This document shows, in pieces, positions 56,317 to 59,329 of a DNA stretch of 59,329 nt (within the stretch, counting starts at the first letter, position 1; each line of letters opens with the position of its first letter). The notes beneath the pieces were generated by a model. The model was given only the letters and a program-made list of their open reading frames with translations. It was not told where the DNA came from and ran no database searches. This stretch comes from a virus: positions 1 through 59,329 of IMG/VR virus record IMGVR_UViG_3300009034_000040; one strand, given 5' to 3'. A program made the translations under genes and the position numbers.

Positions 56317-56580
56317 TTAAGTAGATTTACTATTATTTAAAGTTTTACTTCTTAAACGCTCAACTAAAACAGGATTGAAGTGTTCCATTCGCCTAAGGGT
56401 TTCTACCTCATCTCTTAAATCAGACTTAGTAGAAATAATCTTAATACTGATTTCTTCCTTCCTAATCTTATCCTTAATAACATTCCTTAAAAGTCTACAT
56501 TGTAAACAGTAGTCTTCCTTCTTCTTAGTGAAGAACGGTTTATTACAACGAAGACAATTCTTCTTAACTATCTTTCCCAC
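56317..56580 (-). CDS. Zinc-finger basic protein, 87 residues
   Basis: CLRCNKPFF and CLQCRLL in the first 30 residues; basic helical remainder with FNPVLVERLRSK. ATG start overlapping the gene before. Possibly DNA-binding. Confidence 0.55.
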   Translation of the reverse strand: MGKIVKKNCLRCNKPFFTKKKEDYCLQCRLLRNVIKDKIRKEEISIKIISTKSDLRDEVETLRRMEHFNPVLVERLRSKTLNNSKST

Positions 56581-56737
56581 CAGGTTTCACTTCTTTAATT
56601 AAGAAATCTCTAATATCAAGTACAACTTCTAATATTGCTTCAACTCGTGCACTAGTCACTATCGGATATTCACCTGATAAACAACATAGTTTAGCTAATT
56701 CTTCAATTTCATCCTCTATTTCTTTTCTATTTCTCAT
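56564..56737 (-). CDS. Small helical protein, 57 residues
   Basis: Start at ATG 56737 or an in-frame TTG at 56749. Helices EIEDEIEELAKLCCL and EAILEVVLDIRDFL. Overlaps both neighbours. Unknown. Confidence 0.5.
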   Translation of the reverse strand: MRNRKEIEDEIEELAKLCCLSGEYPIVTSARVEAILEVVLDIRDFLIKEVKPGGKDS

Positions 56738-56921
56738 TATTTTCCTCAACTACATCAGACATCCATTTACCACAAATTAAACATACTATATCTATAGGTT
56801 TATCAGTAGGATAACCTTTAATCGGGAATCCTATAAATTGTTGTATAAAATATTCGTCTTGAGTATAATGATTATTCAATAGGTGTAAAGTAATAACATA
56901 AGAATCGATTTGTTTTCTCAA
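56727..56921 (-). CDS. Small protein, 64 residues
   Basis: A strand start (YVITLHLLNNHY), aromatic middle and CLICGKW near the end, one cysteine pair. ATG start just after the gene before. Unknown. Confidence 0.5.
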   Translation of the reverse strand: MRKQIDSYVITLHLLNNHYTQDEYFIQQFIGFPIKGYPTDKPIDIVCLICGKWMSDVVEENNEK

Positions 56922-57119
56922 TTACTTCATCTCTTTGATATAAGCATATTTCCTCTTAGGTATCACCCTATAAACAGTTCCACACTTCTCACATTGAGCA
57001 TTAACATTAACTACAAGTCCCCATAAGAAAGCACTTAGAAAACTTCCACATTTACAGTTAAAGTATACAACACTAATTAACATCTTACGAAAGGTAGTTT
57101 CTATCCTAACTTTCTGCAT
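56922..57119 (-). CDS. Zinc-ribbon protein, 65 residues
   Basis: FNCKCGSF and AQCEKCGTVYRV form a zinc ribbon between basic ends. ATG start. Unknown. Confidence 0.55.
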   Translation of the reverse strand: MQKVRIETTFRKMLISVVYFNCKCGSFLSAFLWGLVVNVNAQCEKCGTVYRVIPKRKYAYIKEMK

Positions 57120-57132
57120 TACCCCATCTCTC

Positions 57133-57294
57133 TTATAATATTTGAAACCCGGAGTTTGTTAGACTAAACATTTTATCAAAGGAACCTACATGAATGTGTA
57201 GTTGCAAATGTAAAATTTTTAGATATATAATGATATAAAACTCTCCTGTTTGTAAATAAATATTCCAACTATTTACAAAACTTTCTTTTAACAT
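57133..57294 (-). CDS. Small hydrophobic protein, 53 residues
   Basis: ATG at 57294 overlaps the TAA of the gene before. Strand-rich aromatic product (SWNIYLQTGEFYIIIYLKI). An alternative view is untranslated spacer. Weak evidence. Confidence 0.35.
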   Translation of the reverse strand: MLKESFVNSWNIYLQTGEFYIIIYLKILHLQLHIHVGSFDKMFSLTNSGFQIL

Positions 57295-57566
57295 TACTTC
57301 AACTCTTTATCAATTCTGTTGAGAATATCACAAAGTCTTCTATCAGGTTCTAAACGATCACCGTATTCCTTAGCTTGACTAACTAGATTACTTATCTCTA
57401 ACAACTGTTTAGCTATTTCGTAACATCTCACTTGATAAGCAAACCCGTAAGCTTTGCCTATAAGAGTATTAACATCTCTAAAAGACTTAACACTAGAACC
57501 AGCACATGCCTCTCTAGCTTTACTTATTAACCGTCTTAATTCACACTGTTGTTTTATATTCTCCAT
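57294..57566 (-). CDS. Helical protein, 90 residues
   Basis: All-helical with LRRLISKAREACAG, CYEIAKQLLEISNLVSQ and DILNRIDKEL. ATG start overlapping the gene before by 26 bases. Unknown. Confidence 0.5.
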   Translation of the reverse strand: MENIKQQCELRRLISKAREACAGSSVKSFRDVNTLIGKAYGFAYQVRCYEIAKQLLEISNLVSQAKEYGDRLEPDRRLCDILNRIDKELK

Positions 57567-57789
57567 TACTAATTCCCCTATCTAAATCATATAACTGTAC
57601 AGTAGCTTCCCAAGAACCACATCGTTCTTTAAGATGTAGTATATGGGCATGATAAAAAATTAACTTAGTAAAATTACAACGTCTACAATAATATTCTGTT
57701 ATAGCTGGTCCATTACTAGGTATTATAGACCTCATCATTAAAGGCCAACCACATCTACATTTAATCTGGTAGTGAATTTTAACCCTCAT
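57541..57789 (-). CDS. Zinc-ribbon protein, 82 residues
   Basis: KCRCGW and YCRRCNF form a zinc ribbon; a strand-rich end follows. ATG start. Unknown. Confidence 0.55.
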   Translation of the reverse strand: MRVKIHYQIKCRCGWPLMMRSIIPSNGPAITEYYCRRCNFTKLIFYHAHILHLKERCGSWEATVQLYDLDRGISNGEYKTTV

Positions 57790-57799
57790 TCAAACCACC

Positions 57800-57931
57800 T
57801 TAGTCTTCTTCAGGGATCTTAACAAATCTTCCTGTTTTGTTATCTCTCCATTTACGAAATGATTTTCTCTTTTTGTCTTCATACGTTTCAACAGTGTGGT
57901 ATCCAATATCAAATATTTTTACTCTTTTCAT
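57800..57931 (-). CDS. Small basic protein, 43 residues
   Basis: ATG at 57931. Begins with strands (KRVKIFDIGYHTVETYED) and has a SFRKWRDNKTGRFV basic segment. Unknown. Confidence 0.5.
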   Translation of the reverse strand: MKRVKIFDIGYHTVETYEDKKRKSFRKWRDNKTGRFVKIPEED

Positions 57932-57932
57932 T

Positions 57933-58142
57933 TCAAATCACCTTCTTATATTTATAAGTAAAACAGTCTTCTCTATCACTACACTCATTACAGATAGAAC
58001 CATTAAAGTTAAAGTCTTCTCCGTAACAATCTAATTTATAACTTTGTTCAATCTTATTAATGTGACATCTACAATTTAAATGTAAAGCTTGATGTATTTG
58101 TTTTTTAAGTAACTCCCACTCTTCAGTCCAATCCTTAATCAT
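57933..58142 (-). CDS. Cysteine-rich protein, 69 residues
   Basis: A helical start (EEWELLKKQIHQAL) and six cysteines (NCRCH, DCYG, CNECSDREDC). Likely metal-binding. ATG start. Confidence 0.55.
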   Translation of the reverse strand: MIKDWTEEWELLKKQIHQALHLNCRCHINKIEQSYKLDCYGEDFNFNGSICNECSDREDCFTYKYKKVI

Positions 58143-58157
58143 TTAAATTCTTCTCCA

Positions 58158-58283
58158 CTAATCATAGTTCTGTTTTCTAAGTATAGATCTAATAACTAAC
58201 CCTACAATAGCTATAACCGAAGCAGATATCAATACTACCATTACCATCGTTTGCATCTCCGTAAGGATTATTGGAGGCTGCAT
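58158..58283 (-). CDS. Small membrane protein, 41 residues
   Basis: ATG at 58283. One hydrophobic helix (TMVMVVLISASVIAIVGLVI) with a short basic end. It follows the holin-like gene; a lysis role is possible. The 115 bases upstream show no gene. Confidence 0.5.
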   Translation of the reverse strand: MQPPIILTEMQTMVMVVLISASVIAIVGLVIRSILRKQNYD

Positions 58284-58376
58284 TTAATTCTTCTTTTACT
58301 CCACTTAATAATACTTCAAGGTAGATAATAAACCTTTCTTAGTCTTTGTTAAACACATAAACAAAGAGATGGAGCA

Positions 58377-58402
58377 GATAGACTTAATAAAACTAGTCTA
58401 TC
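58377..58402. terminator. Hairpin after the holin-like gene
   Basis: GATAGACT and AGTCTATC pair perfectly (8 bases, 10-base loop) at the end of the gene at 58401. On the minus strand there is no strong T-run, so this may slow or process the transcript rather than end it. Confidence 0.4.
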
Positions 58403-58730
58403 ATGCTTCTTCAACTGTTTTCCACCAGTCAACTATTCGTTTCAAACCTCTACGCCATACAAGCTTTGTTACCTGATCAATCCAGTAGACTACTAAAGCA
58501 AAGTTCAAATATTCTAATGCTTCTGTCGGTGTATAACCTAAACCTTCAGTCAAACCTCCAAATGCTCCACCTATAATCATGGTTTTAGTAAATTTCTCAC
58601 CGTCAAATTTCTCTCCGCTCTTTAGCCAACCAAAGAATGCTGCTCCCGATCCTGCTGCTACACCTTTAAAGATTGTCTCTATGTAAGGAGTAAAGGTTCC
58701 TATTAGACTATCAAACATGAATTCATACAC
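58401..58730 (-). CDS. Membrane protein, holin-like
   Basis: The 109-residue product has two or three hydrophobic stretches (FKGVAAGSGAAFFGWL, KTMIIGGAFGGLTEGLG, LNFALVVYWIDQVTKLVW) and a charged C-terminus (RRGLKRIVDWWKT), similar in plan to phage holins. It lies just upstream of the DUF5658-like gene on the circular map. No lysin is recognised nearby. Confidence 0.5.
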   Translation of the reverse strand: MYEFMFDSLIGTFTPYIETIFKGVAAGSGAAFFGWLKSGEKFDGEKFTKTMIIGGAFGGLTEGLGYTPTEALEYLNFALVVYWIDQVTKLVWRRGLKRIVDWWKTVEEA

Positions 58731-58783
58731 CTCCTGTTTATATTACTTACTTAACTAGATACTCATTAATATAGGTTTCTCAT

Positions 58784-59122
58784 CTATGAATTAAGAACTA
58801 TGAAATTGTTGATTACTACGTAAGTAAAGTACACATTAAGTGCAATCAATAATCCTAAAAGAGTGTAAATAAGAATGTAAGTCTTTTCTCTCTTAGATAT
58901 CTTGTACCCTATATACACTAATAACCCTAGTAGAACAGGTAGAGAAAACTTAAACAATAAATCAGAGAATTGAATACCGTGAGTATTGAAATGTTGTAAA
59001 ATAGGATTAGCTTCCACATGACCTATAGAGAGAACTATGTTTGTAGTAATGACATCCATTACAGTTAGAAATAGGAATATACTAAATAATAGTATTGAAG
59101 TAATCTCTAGTTTATTCGTCAT
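58784..59122 (-). CDS. DUF5658-like membrane protein, right-end copy
   Basis: Same gene as at 10-348 in the terminal redundancy. The N-terminal 70 residues are identical; the C-terminal third differs at several positions (for example YIGYKISKREKTY against YLGYRESKKERDY). The substitutions keep the hydrophobic pattern, pointing to real strain variants rather than sequencing error. Confidence 0.75.
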   Translation of the reverse strand: MTNKLEITSILLFSIFLFLTVMDVITTNIVLSIGHVEANPILQHFNTHGIQFSDLLFKFSLPVLLGLLVYIGYKISKREKTYILIYTLLGLLIALNVYFTYVVINNFIVLNS

Positions 59123-59143
59123 TTATCTCTTACTCTAATTAAA

Positions 59144-59329
59144 CTAATTTTCTACAACTGTTTCTAATTTCCAACCGTAAGCTTTAGCATCCCAATGTGT
59201 ATTTATTATTTCAGTTACATCCCAGTAGCACCGTGATTGAAATTGTCTATCGGGTTGTGTATGTAGAGGAATTAAATAATCTGCTACATAATAATTCTTT
59301 TCAATAAATCCTTGTTTTGTTTCGTTAGA
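59144..59329 (-). CDS. Signal-anchored protein, partial right-end copy
   Basis: The C-terminal 61 codons of the gene at 370-885, identical in this copy and cut off by the window end. Confidence 0.7.
   Translation of the reverse strand, partial: SNETKQGFIEKNYYVADYLIPLHTQPDRQFQSRCYWDVTEIINTHWDAKAYGWKLETVVEN

Larger units (their letters stand above)
58775..59329. repeat. Terminal redundancy, right copy
   Basis: Second copy of bases 1-555; identical beyond about 58920, divergent before that. It marks closure of a genome of about 58,774 bp. Confidence 0.9.

Noticed and set aside
1-59329. Genome-wide reassignment of TAG as a sense codon.
   Set aside because: Many genes, including the capsid, chaperone and polymerase genes, end with TAG followed soon by other stops, and their lengths fit. 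Only the fibre gene needs readthrough.
1-59329. CRISPR array, integrase or lysogeny module.
   Set aside because: No regularly spaced repeats and no recombinase motif were found on either strand; the few repeats are single pairs.

Overview
The window looks like the complete, slightly over-assembled genome of a tailed double-stranded DNA virus, probably of an archaeon. Bases 1-555 recur at 58775-59329, so the unique length is about 58,774 bp and the map is circular or terminally redundant. An archaeal host is inferred from a family B DNA polymerase, a RadA-type recombinase, an XPF/ERCC4-like nuclease, ATP-type polynucleotide ligases, TATA/BRE-like promoter motifs and strong Shine-Dalgarno sites. 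DNA is AT-rich. Nearly every gene is on the minus strand; the one exception is a five-gene plus-strand cassette of small DNA-binding proteins at 15870-16899. I see no integrase, tRNA, rRNA or CRISPR array.

Read in the direction of transcription (high to low coordinate). Region 1, 58.7-48 kb: dozens of very small, overlapping genes, many with zinc ribbons, plus an HNH endonuclease, a metallophosphoesterase, a DUF488 protein and RadA. Region 2, 48-38 kb: XPF-like nuclease, a candidate ssDNA-binding protein, DNA polymerase B, an RNA/DNA ligase, a beta-class DNA methyltransferase and a HAD phosphatase. Region 3, 38-31 kb: more small genes, three gene-poor stretches with structured RNA candidates or repeats, a MazG-like pyrophosphohydrolase and a C5 cytosine methyltransferase. 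Region 4, 31-17 kb: large terminase, structured non-coding segment, portal, a tail-fibre-like gene interrupted by an in-frame amber codon, a stand-alone MuF domain, and two large unusual genes: a DNA ligase and a LigD-type 3'-phosphoesterase, each fused to a C-terminal HExxH protease domain, then a glycosyltransferase. Region 5, 15.7-8.7 kb: prohead protease fused to a nucleotidyltransferase-like domain, charged scaffold, major capsid protein, a fibre-like virion protein, small accessory proteins and a LamG lectin. Region 6, 8.7-0.4 kb: connector, head closure, tail terminator, tail tube, a tail-assembly chaperone pair joined by a -1 frameshift site, an HK97-gp10-like protein, a NUMOD3 protein, a very short tape measure and a large tail hub.

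The most interesting points are the ligase-protease and phosphoesterase-protease pair inside the head module, which together with the nucleotidyltransferase-like domain on the prohead protease suggests a virion-associated DNA end-processing kit; the amber codon in the fibre gene with no alternative start behind it; the A AAA AAA frameshift site; the hidden XPF-like nuclease without a canonical start codon; and the structured RNA candidate flanked by copies of one promoter-like motif. Many genes shorter than 60 codons were found by translating the gaps by hand and are included.
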